Positions 31,521-40,800 of a stretch of 64,000 nucleotides of DNA are shown here, one piece after another (within the stretch, counting starts at the first letter, position 1; every line of letters starts with the position of its first letter). The notes beneath the pieces were generated by a model that was given only the letters and a program-made list of their open reading frames with translations, did not search any database and was not told where the DNA came from. The translations under genes were made by a program, and so were the position numbers. The DNA comes from Saprospira grandis str. Lewin (GTDB lineage Bacteria > Bacteroidota > Bacteroidia > Chitinophagales > Saprospiraceae), in assembly GCF_000250635.1 (NCBI RefSeq), contig NC_016940.1, positions 968,995-1,032,994 of the forward strand. Direction: 5' to 3'.

Positions 31521-32003
31521 ATGCTAAAAAAAGTGATTATTGTACTCCTATTACTTTGGAGTATGAGCCCTGACCTATTTGCTCAGATTCAAGATGGAAT
31601 GACACCAGTTGGGCAATATGTTCCTAAGACTTCATCTAGTAGGCGATATAGAACCTCTAGAACATACTCGGCGCCAAGACGGGAGCCCTCTAAAGCTGAG
31701 CTATGTGGGATGTATATGGAAAAGATTAAAGCTAGTGCTTATGGGCGAACCTACAGCAGTTACGATAGTGATGCTATTTCAAAAGTCACATTTTATGATG
31801 TGGCGATAGAGTATGAAACGCACTACTTTGCAGTTGTTTGCTTTAAGACGAAAGGGTATGGTTGTAGGGAGTATCTTTATGAAGTAAGCTCAAATACTCA
31901 AAGGCTATATGCTCAAAATTACGAAGAGAGTGCTGGAGCAGCTTTTTGGAACTACATCCAACCTTATGCCGAGGTATTAAACTGTTCTCCTGATTTTGAT
32001 TAG
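31521..32003 (+). CDS. Hypothetical exported protein
   Basis: 160 residues: signal peptide (MLKKVIIVLLLLWSMSPDLFAQ), an Arg/Ser-rich linker (about 35-55), and a folded part with four cysteines. The segment SDAISKVTFYDVAIEYETHYFAVVC is faintly like a KTSC-type fold but too divergent to assign. Own promoter box and own terminator, so it is monocistronic. The IS nest begins 130 bp downstream. Confidence 0.65.
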   Translation: MLKKVIIVLLLLWSMSPDLFAQIQDGMTPVGQYVPKTSSSRRYRTSRTYSAPRREPSKAELCGMYMEKIKASAYGRTYSSYDSDAISKVTFYDVAIEYETHYFAVVCFKTKGYGCREYLYEVSSNTQRLYAQNYEESAGAAFWNYIQPYAEVLNCSPDFD

Positions 32004-32012
32004 ATAAAATAG

Positions 32013-32048
32013 AAAGTGGCAGCTAGAAATAGCTGGCCACTTTTTTTA
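32013..32048 (+). terminator. Intrinsic terminator after the 31521 gene
   Basis: AAAGTGGC-AGCT-agaaat-AGCT-GGCCACTTT (bulged C) followed by TTTTT; 10 bp after the stop. Confidence 0.8.
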
Positions 32049-32060
32049 TTTTCTGTGTCT

Positions 32061-32132
32061 TTAAGACTTCGGTCGCAGTCTTAAATTCAGCTCCTCTCTT
32101 CGCCAAATGCGGTAGACCTTTTTATGGTTGAA
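32061..32132 (-). pseudogene. Remnant of an older IS3-family orfB
   Basis: On the minus strand these 72 bp encode FNHKKVYRIWRREELNLRLR ending in PKS and a stop, which matches the intact IS orfB at 32685-33467 (FNHKKVYRIWKREKLNLRQR) in nearly every residue. It lies directly against the IS end at 32134, so the newer copies landed in a decayed relative. Confidence 0.75.
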
Positions 32133-32133
32133 G

Positions 32134-32292
32134 TGTAGCCTGCCCAAAAAAGCAACCATTAGTTATAGAAAATAATTATCTTAAAGAACAAAAACTAAAA
32201 GGATGCGAAAAAGTAAATTCACGGAAAAGCAGAAGTTATCAATTTTAGCTGAGCACGACAGCGGCCTTAGCGTGGCAGATTTGTGTAGAAAG
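32134..32292 (+). mobile_element. ISa, left-end fragment (first 159 bp)
   Basis: Exact duplicate of the first part of the intact copy (offset 159 bp): terminal TGTAGCCTGCCC, leader and the first 29 codons of orfA (MRKSKFTEKQKLS...). It is broken at TTGTGTAGAAAG, where the complete copy begins. Confidence 0.85.
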
Positions 32293-32361
32293 TGTAGCCT
32301 GCCCAAAAAAGCAACCATTAGTTATAGAAAATAATTATCTTAAAGAACAAAAACTAAAAGG

Positions 32362-32661
32362 ATGCGAAAAAGTAAATTCACGGAAAAGCAGAAGTTATCA
32401 ATTTTAGCTGAGCACGACAGCGGCCTTAGCGTGGCAGATTTGTGTAGAAAGCACCAAATAAGCCCAGCCACTTTCTATAAATGGAAAAGATCCAAAGAGC
32501 AAGAAGTTGACGATAAAGAGCGTTTAATCAAGGAATTAGAGGCCCAAAATACTCGTTTAAAAAAGATGTATGCAGACTTAAGCATGAATTATGAAATTTT
32601 AGAAGAGGGCTATGTAATGGCAAAAAAGCACTTAACCCCAAAAGACAAGAAAGAGTCATAG
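32362..32661 (+). CDS. ISa transposase OrfA (helix-turn-helix)
   Basis: 99 residues: an N-terminal HTH of the IS3 type (KFTEKQKLSILAEHDSGLSV, then ADLCRKHQISPATFYKWKR) followed by a leucine-zipper-like coiled coil (KERLIKELEAQNTRLKKMYA). It binds the IS ends and regulates transposition. A AAAAAAG heptamer at 32622-32628, in the phase A-AAA-AAG, permits a -1 shift into orfB to make the OrfAB transposase. Confidence 0.9.
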   Translation: MRKSKFTEKQKLSILAEHDSGLSVADLCRKHQISPATFYKWKRSKEQEVDDKERLIKELEAQNTRLKKMYADLSMNYEILEEGYVMAKKHLTPKDKKES

Positions 32662-32684
32662 ACGAGCTGTCCAAGAAGTACAGT

Positions 32685-33467
32685 GTGCGTCGAATCTGTG
32701 TCGTTTTGGGGTTTCGTCGTCAAACATACTATAAACGAAAGTCAGGTCATCGGCCAGAAGTAGTCGATGATCAAATCGCTAAATTACTGCATGAAGTCAC
32801 GAAAGAATATTTAGCTTGGGGCTTTTGGAAGGTTTTTCATTACATTAGAAATCAAGGTGTTATCTTCAATCATAAGAAGGTGTATAGAATCTGGAAGAGA
32901 GAAAAATTAAACTTAAGACAGCGCCCAAAGCGTCAGCGTATTCGCCGAAAATTTGAACCTATCTCTTTGCCCAAGGAGGTAAATAAGGGTTGGTCTATGG
33001 ATTTTTTAAGCGATTGGGTCATGAGCTCAGATAAGAAATCGGTCCGAATTATCAACATTATGGATGAGACCTCAAGGCGAGCTTTGTGGACAGAAGCCCA
33101 TCAAAGTATCTCTGCAAAAAAGCTTACTGATGTACTTGATAAAGTACTGGATTACAGAGGTAAACCTGACTATATTCGTTGCGATAATGGGCCAGAATTC
33201 ATCTCTAAAAAGTTAGCTGCTTGGGCCCAAAAACATGATATTGAATTAAAGTTCATCCAGCCAGGAAAACCTACCCAAAATGCATTTATTGAGCGATTAA
33301 ATAAAACTTTGAGAACAGAGTGTTTAAACTTATCTTGGTTCCACTCTTTAGAAGAACTAAATGAGGAAATTCAAAATTGGTTTCAGCACTACAATTTTAA
33401 TCGTCCCCACCAAAGTCTGGGAAATATTAGCCCATATGACTTTGAAAGGACGATGTTAGATGTATAG
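32685..33467 (+). CDS. ISa transposase OrfB (DDE integrase core)
   Basis: 260 residues from a GTG; the functional product is probably OrfAB made by -1 frameshifting, since the orfB frame is open back to the heptamer at 32622. The DDE triad is visible as WSMDFLSDW, YIRCDNGPEF and FIERLNKTLR. A HTH_21-like segment (LAWGFWKVFHYIRNQGVIFN, then HKKVYRIWK) precedes the catalytic core, and QNWFQHYNFNRPHQSLGN ends it, as in the IS3 family. Appears intact. Confidence 0.92.
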   Translation: MRRICVVLGFRRQTYYKRKSGHRPEVVDDQIAKLLHEVTKEYLAWGFWKVFHYIRNQGVIFNHKKVYRIWKREKLNLRQRPKRQRIRRKFEPISLPKEVNKGWSMDFLSDWVMSSDKKSVRIINIMDETSRRALWTEAHQSISAKKLTDVLDKVLDYRGKPDYIRCDNGPEFISKKLAAWAQKHDIELKFIQPGKPTQNAFIERLNKTLRTECLNLSWFHSLEELNEEIQNWFQHYNFNRPHQSLGNISPYDFERTMLDV

Positions 33468-33500
33468 TATTTTTTGGTTGCACCTTACGGGTAGGCTACA

Positions 33501-33684
33501 AGAGTGTTTAAACTTATCTTGGTTCCACTCTTTAGAAGAACTAAATGAGGAAATTCAAAATTGGTTTCAGCACTACAATTTTAATCGTCCCCACCAAAGT
33601 CTGGGAAATATTAGCCCATATGACTTTGAAAGGACGATGTTAGATGTATAGTATTTTTTGGTTGCACCTTACGGGTAGGCTACA
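33501..33684 (+). mobile_element. ISa, right-end fragment
   Basis: Repeats 33317-33500 (end of orfB from ECLNLSWFHSLEEL to the stop, plus the right terminal repeat ending GGCTACA). With 32134-32292 it is what remains of an outer ISa copy whose middle (about 865 bp) is gone. Confidence 0.85.
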
Positions 33685-34101
33685 AGTTGCCCAAACTTCA
33701 TTTGAACGGCTCACTTTTAGGCCTCGAAGCAGATAAGGGTATTTCTTATGGCTTTTAGCTGATAATGAGGTGTTTGGCTTAGGTAAAACAGATCGAATAT
33801 TCATCTTTTTCATCAAGCGAGCAACTCGTTTTTTGTTACAAGTCAAGCCAGAGGCCCTTAAATATTCAGTCATTCTAGGGTAGCCCCATTCTGGATGTGA
33901 CAGATGAAACTCGTCAATTTTACGCATCAGCTTTAAGTTTTCTGAACTTTCGCCCACTGCCTGATAGTAGTATTTTGATCGGGAAACAGACATTAACTCA
34001 CATTGCCGAGCTATACTAAGTCCTTCTAATACTGCTATTTGGCTCAGCCTTAAAGCTTCATCACATTCCTCTATATTTTTTTTTAAGCCAGTCCAGCTCA
34101 A
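33685..34101 (-). pseudogene. ISb transposase OrfB, truncated
   Basis: Starts in a frame overlapping the end of orfA (a TTAAAAAAAAATA run at about 34078-34090 allows a -1 shift). Readable IS3-type N-terminal part: LSIARQCELMSVSRSKYYYQ, HPEWGYPRMTEYLRASGL, KKRVARLMKKMNIRS, SRSNEVWAT. It breaks at NEVWAT, just before the first catalytic Asp, at the ISa junction, so no active transposase can be made. Confidence 0.85.
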
Positions 34102-34348
34102 ACTGCAACTTGCCTATTTGCTCATATAAACGGGCTTCTTTTTCTTCATCAACATCCACTTTGGGCCCTCGCTTTTTTTCATAAAGCAAAAAACTATTGG
34201 CCAAAAGCTCTTTCTTCCAGGCCGATATTTGATTCGCATGTAGCTCATATTTTGTCGCTAATTCTGCCAAGGTCAATTGTTCTTTTAGCGCTTCTAAGGC
34301 TACTTTTGCCTTAAATTTAGAACTGAAATTACGGCGCTTCTTTCTCAT
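34061..34348 (-). CDS. ISb transposase OrfA
   Basis: 95 residues, IS3-family OrfA of a different subgroup from ISa: MRKKRRNFSSKFKAKVALEA, then LTLAELATKYELHANQISAW (HTH) and a C-terminal coiled coil ending FELDWLKKKYRGM. Complete itself, but its orfB partner is truncated. Confidence 0.88.
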   Translation of the reverse strand: MRKKRRNFSSKFKAKVALEALKEQLTLAELATKYELHANQISAWKKELLANSFLLYEKKRGPKVDVDEEKEARLYEQIGKLQFELDWLKKKYRGM

Positions 34349-34433
34349 CTCTTTTGTAATTTAGTGCTTCATTATACGACTTTTTTCTTTCGTTTTCCAC
34401 CTTAAACTACTGTCCTAATTTTGGGGGTAAGGG

Positions 34434-34755
34434 CATAGCCCTCTTCTAAAATTTCATAATTCATGCTTAAGTCTGCATACATCTTTTTTAAACGAGCATT
34501 TTGGGCCTCTAATTCCTTGATTAAACGCTCTTTATCGTCAACTTCTTGCTCTTTGGATCTTTTCCATTTATAGAAAGTGGCTGGGCTTATTTGGTGCTTT
34601 CTACACAAATCTGCCACGCTAAGGCCGCTGTCGTGCTCAGCTAAAATTGATAACTTCTGCTTTTCCGTGAATTTACTTTTTCGCATCCTTTTAGTTTTTG
34701 TTCTTTAAGATAATTATTTTCTATAACTAATGGTTGCTTTTTTGGGCAGGCTACA
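34434..34755 (-). mobile_element. ISa, third copy, left-end fragment (reverse orientation)
   Basis: Terminal TGTAGCC at 34755 reading leftwards, leader and the first about 84 codons of orfA (start 34686), cut at GAAGAGGGCTAT by the ISb end. One residue differs from the intact copy (NARLKK against NTRLKK). The flank beyond the terminus is ATAA. Confidence 0.85.
34438..34686 (-). pseudogene. ISa OrfA fragment
   Basis: MRKSKFTEKQ to MNYEILEEGYA, then reads into the ISb end (LTPKIRTVV) and stops at 34402. Retains HTH and coiled coil but lacks the normal end and any orfB. Confidence 0.8.
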
Positions 34756-34803
34756 TTATAGTTAATACCCTTCCTCCTTAATTATCCATTTTATAGATCT
34801 AGC

Positions 34804-37800
34804 CTACTGACCATAACCTGCGAAATTGACTAAGTATATGTAGCCCTGTTTTATTGCTGCAGGACACCATTTTTGAGTGTAATTTGTTCCGTTTTTAGCA
34901 TCATATACTTTTGAATCCTCTAAAGTGTATACTATTACTTCACTAACAATATAACCTAGGAGTGTATTATTGTTAGTTGTTCTGATAGCATTTTTTGATA
35001 AAGCAGCTACAGCTGTGTCATTATGTATCAACTCTCGAAAAAGATAATTCCCATGCTGTCTGAAATGTATTGAAACTTGATCTCCTACTTTAATATATTT
35101 TTTGATGTAGTCATTTACTCCCTTTGAAAAATTATAGCTATTTGCTGGCCATGATAATTGTATTTTATCAAGATCTGGTTTGACAGGTACTCCAAGTGAA
35201 GTAAGAGAGGGCCAATTGAGTTCTCTGTAGTTTATGATTGCCGTTTCCCGTTGATGCTGAAAAACTGCTAATCGATATTTTGCACGTGTATATGCTACAT
35301 ACAATAACCTACGTTCTTCCTCTATTTGATCTCTTAACGGTATTGGAGAATTAGAGTTCAGTGGGAGGTCCGAAAAGGAAGGTGTAACAATGACAGCATC
35401 ATATTCTAGTCCCTTTACCTTATGCATAGTAGTTAATACAATTTCTGTTTGAGTTTTTGAAGAGGCATTATATTTCTCAAATATCTGGTATAATTGACCA
35501 TCATCACGTCTTGTCATTTCTTGAATATGTGTGATGAGTTTATCAACTGAAAACTTACCTTCAAGATTATCTAGATAATCTTGTAACAAAGCATAAAATA
35601 ACCCTAAATAAAAACTATCCCAATTTTTCTCATTTGATAGAGCTTGGGGAATGCCTTTGCTTATATATTGTTCTAGATCTACTTTAGTTTGAATTAAAGT
35701 TTGCTGTGAATTCTTATCCTTCTTTAGTAAGTCCTCTAAGTAATGAAAACATTCTCTTATTTTAAGAAATTCCCCCGAGGAGCTTCCTTGAATACGGACT
35801 CTAACATTAGAAATATTCTGTTGCTGAATTTTCTGAAATCCTCGATATAGTTCATTATTTGTCCTAAACATAATTGCAATCTGCTGATAAGGTTTTTTAG
35901 AAACCTTTCCATCCTCATCCACTACTACTTTTTGCTCTTTTAACAGCTGAAGAAGTTTATCCTCCCAAGAATTATTTATGGTAGCTTTATGAACTTCCAC
36001 ATAGTTATCCATAAAACTCTCAGGCACTGTATTCTGTGCTTCAGAATATAGTTTATAGTCAGCATTTTCTAAAAATTCCTCCATTGCCTCAGAATCACTA
36101 TGTTGCTCTAACAAATCATTTAAGGCTGGAGGAATCTCCGCTTGCTTTTGTATAGGTTCTGTCAATAACATTCTTAAAGAACTTTCTTGACTAAAATTAG
36201 CTTGCTGAAGCTTTTGATATGCTTTGTCATTAACAAGTAATTTACTTGCTTCAAGTAAAATACCAGAATAGGACCTATAGTTTTTCATCAGACTGAACTT
36301 TAATGGGCTAAACTGTTCATTAAAAACATCATAATAATGATATGGATCCATTACAGAGCGGTCATATCCGTATATACTTTGATTAGGATCACCTATTACA
36401 AACAGCTTTACATTGGGGAGTTGTTGTATTATTAAGTCTAAGATCTCAATACGAATATCATTTATATCTTGAAACTCGTCTATCAATATGTGTTTCACCC
36501 CTCCAAGGCTATTCATTATTAAACCTGGGTTATTTTTTAGCTCATTGTGTAGTACTTCTTCCCATTTTTCAAACTTTAAAACATCTCCATTATTTTTTAT
36601 TTTTTCGGAACAGGTCACTAATGCCAATTCATGAAAGGTTCTAATCTTAATCCGTTTAGATAAAAAGGCGTAGCCTAGCTTTTGGAACAAAGTTTTTAGG
36701 CGATGTTTTAGCTCAGAGACTACAGCCCGATTATAGGCAAGTACTAGTATATTTTCTGGTGATATTCTTTCATGGTGCACTAACCTAGCAACCCTTAATG
36801 ATAAGGTATGGGTTTTCCCTGACCCTGGCCCTGCTGCTACATTTATATTTTTAGTAATAGGTGAATTATAAACAAGTTTCTGCTCAGGATTTAGTCTATC
36901 TTCTTGTTCTTTTATGGCATCGCCTCTAAAAGCTTGAAAGATTGGATCTGTAGAAGGAATGTATTGCTGAAGGTGGTTTATAAAATCTGCTATTGACTTA
37001 CAACTGAAGTAGCCCTTTATAAATTCATCATGTTTTGAGGAGTCAGTATCAGATATAGCTTTTAAGGCAATCTGTTTTAGAGTTCTAATTTGTTGCACCT
37101 CATCAAATTCTTTTTTTATTGCTTCATCTCCTGAATTTGATATAGTTTCATCTATAGCGTCTATTGATTTCAGATAGACTTCTATACCATGAGGCATTAA
37201 ACCACTAGACCGAACATATCCCATCAATGTTAAAATAAAAATCGCATCCGATAACCCTTGAAAATTTGTAGGGTTAGACGTTTTTTCTAATAAAACTTGC
37301 CAGCGAAACTCCCTGTTATTAAACTTGATATTCTCTTCACCTATATATTTTAGAATCCCAATACAATCTCTTTCCAATTTACGAAAATAATCTCGCCATT
37401 CGCTATTTCTTGAACAACCATTAAAAATACTTTGATTGACTTCATGGTTTTTACTAAAATCGCTTTGGTTAAAAATTGACTCGTGCTTAATCTTCCGGAA
37501 CAACCTAATAATCCTGAAAACATGTTTAATCCTTTTCTTCTGAAAATCGCTTAAATAGTTCTCTCTGGATTTCTCAATTTTGCTCTCGTTACTTGAGTTT
37601 ATAAAAAAGTTAAATTTACTATTATGGATAGAGTCTATTTTCTTAAAAACTATATCTAAATATTCATTATCAAATACCCTAGATGTTTTTGGACCCACTT
37701 CTTCTAAAACACTCTCCACGAGATTAAAAATAAGTTTAAGAGCCCATGGTGTAGCATTTTTTTCATTTACTAGATACTTGACTTCTTCTGTCCTCTGCTT

Positions 37801-40800
37801 AGTATGCTTTAGGGATATAGTTTGTGTCATTTTTATAAGCCCTATCCGCTCCCCTTTAATTAAGGAACGGAACAGTTTACTAAGTGCCATTCCAGACTTT
37901 GATCTAAGCATTGAAATGGGAACGCTTACCTTTTCATCTAATCTGTTTTTGTCAAGTGAAGAAAACACTTCCCATAATGCATTTAAAGCTGGTTTAATCT
38001 CAGGATCACTACAACCTGGCATCTCTCGTCCAAGATGCTCCAAAGACTTTTTCTCAAACTCTAATTGTGCTATTGCAAAATAACCTAGTTTTATTCTGCC
38101 TAACTTTTCTAACCAATGTAGGGACAGTCTAAACTTTGTATTAGTTTCATTTTCATCATTGATACTGTTGAGCCCTCTAGTTAACAAGTTAAAAGGGATA
38201 ACTACTGGAGTCTCCATAGGTGGATTGACCTTAAGAAACTTAGCAGTATATTGCTCAACTTCTTTTTTTACTTCTTTAACAAATGCCCAAGAAAGAGCAC
38301 TCTTATGTAGCCTGTCAGCAATTTTTCTAAAGTCTTCATCAGATGCTAAACAAAGTGATTGAATAGGGTTGTCTGCTATGAATCCTGCTGCAATTCTTTT
38401 TGACTTATTTCGACCAGCACGACCTACTTCTTGTAAATAATCCTCAAATGCACTTGGAGGCGACAGGTGTGCAATAAAATGAATATCTGAAATATCCATA
38501 CCCATTCCAAAGGCCTTTGTTGCAAATAATAGATTTATTTCATTAGACTTATATTTTTCATAGACAGAATTTCTCTCTTCTGTATCCATACCCGCATGAT
38601 AATAAGCTACATTCTCTGCAAACTCACATTGAGTATATATTCTCTGTAGTATAGAGGGCATATCTGCAGATGCTTCCTCTGCTTGAGCTCTTGAATTCAC
38701 AAAAACCAACCCCTTACTTTTACGGTGGTTAAACTGATTATTTTTTAAATAGTAGGCGATTTCTTCAAGACGATTTTCATTTTTAAATGAAGTTTTGAAT
38801 CCTAATGAAATATGGTCCTGAATAGGGTTGTAGACTATATTTGTATTAGGAACTACTTTTAATGTTGGCAAAACACCTTTTATTTCACTCAAAACTTGTT
38901 GAGATATTGTAGCTGAAAAAAGTAGCTTAGATGCTGAAAAACGTTGATTTTTATGATCAAACCAACTTGCTATTTGAGAACTAGCATAAAAATAATCTGG
39001 TCTAAACTCTTGTCCCCACTGAGAAATACAATGAGCCTCATCAAAAACAACATACTCCAACCCCTCATCATTTTGGATTCTTAGTAGCATTACTTTTTCA
39101 AAGGATTTAGAGCGAAATCTCTCTGGTGTAACAAAAACCATAGTTACTTCTCCTCCAGCGATTCTTCGATATAAATTTTTTGTTTCTTCAAAGCTCTTAT
39201 CACCACTAATAAAGTCTACATTACTAATAAAGCCCCTTTCCCACAGTCCTTCAACTTGATCTTTCATCAATGCCTTCAAAGGAGTTATAACAATACTTAA
39301 GTTATGGGAAATTGATGACCTATAAAGTGCCGGAGCTTGGAATAATAGAGACTTACCAGCCCCTGTTGGTAATGATACTATGAGGTCCTCCTCAGCTGGT
39401 AAAATGGCATCTAGATATTGATGTTGATACTCATACCAGTCACAGCCTTCACCTAAAAAGACATCACTAAGCATCTTTTTTACACCACTGAAATCTCGCC
39501 TTAATTCTACTTTTTTTCTTTGCTTAAAATATTGTTGAGCCAGAGCTAAACTTTGTTTATAAGAAGCTTCATTATTCCACAACACAACCTCCTTCTTTTT
39601 CGCAAGAAATACAGTCTCTATATTAAAATAATCCATTAACCTTACATCAGCTAGATGAAGACTTGACTCTGGATTATGTTTGTAAATTAGATGATAGTAG
39701 TAGTCTACTAAAAACTTATGCACTTTTAATAATGCAAAAATATCCCCCTGTTGAGTAGCAACACCCTTCTTTTGGATATTATCGCTAATAGGGTTAATTT
39801 TTTCCTCATTTTGTCCCTTTAGGTCTGAGGATAGCAAACTTAATTGTTCTCCTATAACAACTTCCTTTTCTTTTAGAAGAAAACTATCCCAGTAAAAATC
39901 AACTGCTACCTCTATAAAAGAGAGTACTTCTTCAATTCTACCTATAGGGCAAACCAATAATCCATTATTAGCCGAAGACAATAATTCTAACTTACGGCCT
40001 AAGGCAAGGTTCTCATTAGGAACATAGTAGCCATAACTTTGAGCTAGCCCCTCAATCCTTGCCTGTTCCGAAACATCATTGATTAACAAGACTTTTAAAC
40101 GATTTGAAGAAACTCCACTTATTAGCTTAAATTGATACGTCCAATATAGTGCACGTTGTAAAGACTCTGGATTTACCCTATACTGTTCTGCAGTATAGTT
40201 TGACTTTTCTATATCTGCCCTTAAGATACAAACCTTGCGATCTACTTTACTAGAGAAGTTAGCTTCTAACTCAATTATTTCATTGGTTTTACCAATCTCT
40301 AAAAACACCTTTTCGTAATCTATGCTGTAGAATACTTTATACACTCCTTTTGCATCATTTTCTAGCCAAATAGTTTTTACTGTTTCAGGATTAGCAATTC
40401 CTAATTTAGGAGTTATAGTACTATCAATAGCTATAAAATTTCTTCCCCCAGTCATTTTGAGCAGTAGCTTGTCCCCTTTAAGTCTTTCATATAGATCTGT
40501 GATTTCGTATTCATAATTTGTAGAGTGCCTATTAGTAAGCAAACTTATTTTATATCCAACTTTTACAACTCTAACCTTTTCTTCTATTAGAATATCTCTT
40601 AACCTAGAGTCAATATTGTTAGCTACAACATTTATATTTTTGTCCTCTAGGCTAGATAAAAATTGATAGTTTACTAAATCACATAAAATAGCTTTTTTTT
40701 CATTACCTATTCGAATTCGAATTGCAAGAGGAATAGTTTCCCAATATGCCAAACGACCTTCTGCCAACCTCTTTTCAATGAACCTTTTTAAAATAGCTAC

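Larger units (their letters stand above)
32293..33500 (+). mobile_element. ISa, complete IS3-family insertion sequence
   Basis: 1,208 bp between imperfect terminal inverted repeats TGTAGCCTGCCCaaaaaaGC and the right end, whose complement reads TGTAGCCTACCCgtaaggtG; both continue into CAACC. It encodes orfA and orfB with a slippery heptamer. No clean target duplication is visible; flanks read AAG on the left and AGAG on the right. It separates two fragments of another ISa copy. Confidence 0.9.
33685..34433 (-). mobile_element. ISb, second IS3-family element, 3'-truncated
   Basis: Left end at about 34433 (GCCCTTACCCCCAAAATTAG), leader, orfA and about 134 codons of orfB up to the ISa end at 33684. 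It is itself inserted into another ISa fragment (34434-34755). The left end also exists alone at 12711-12785. Confidence 0.8.

Noticed and set aside
32661..32685. Disruption between orfA and orfB of ISa
   Set aside because: Normal for IS3 elements; the slippery heptamer explains it, so the element is not broken.
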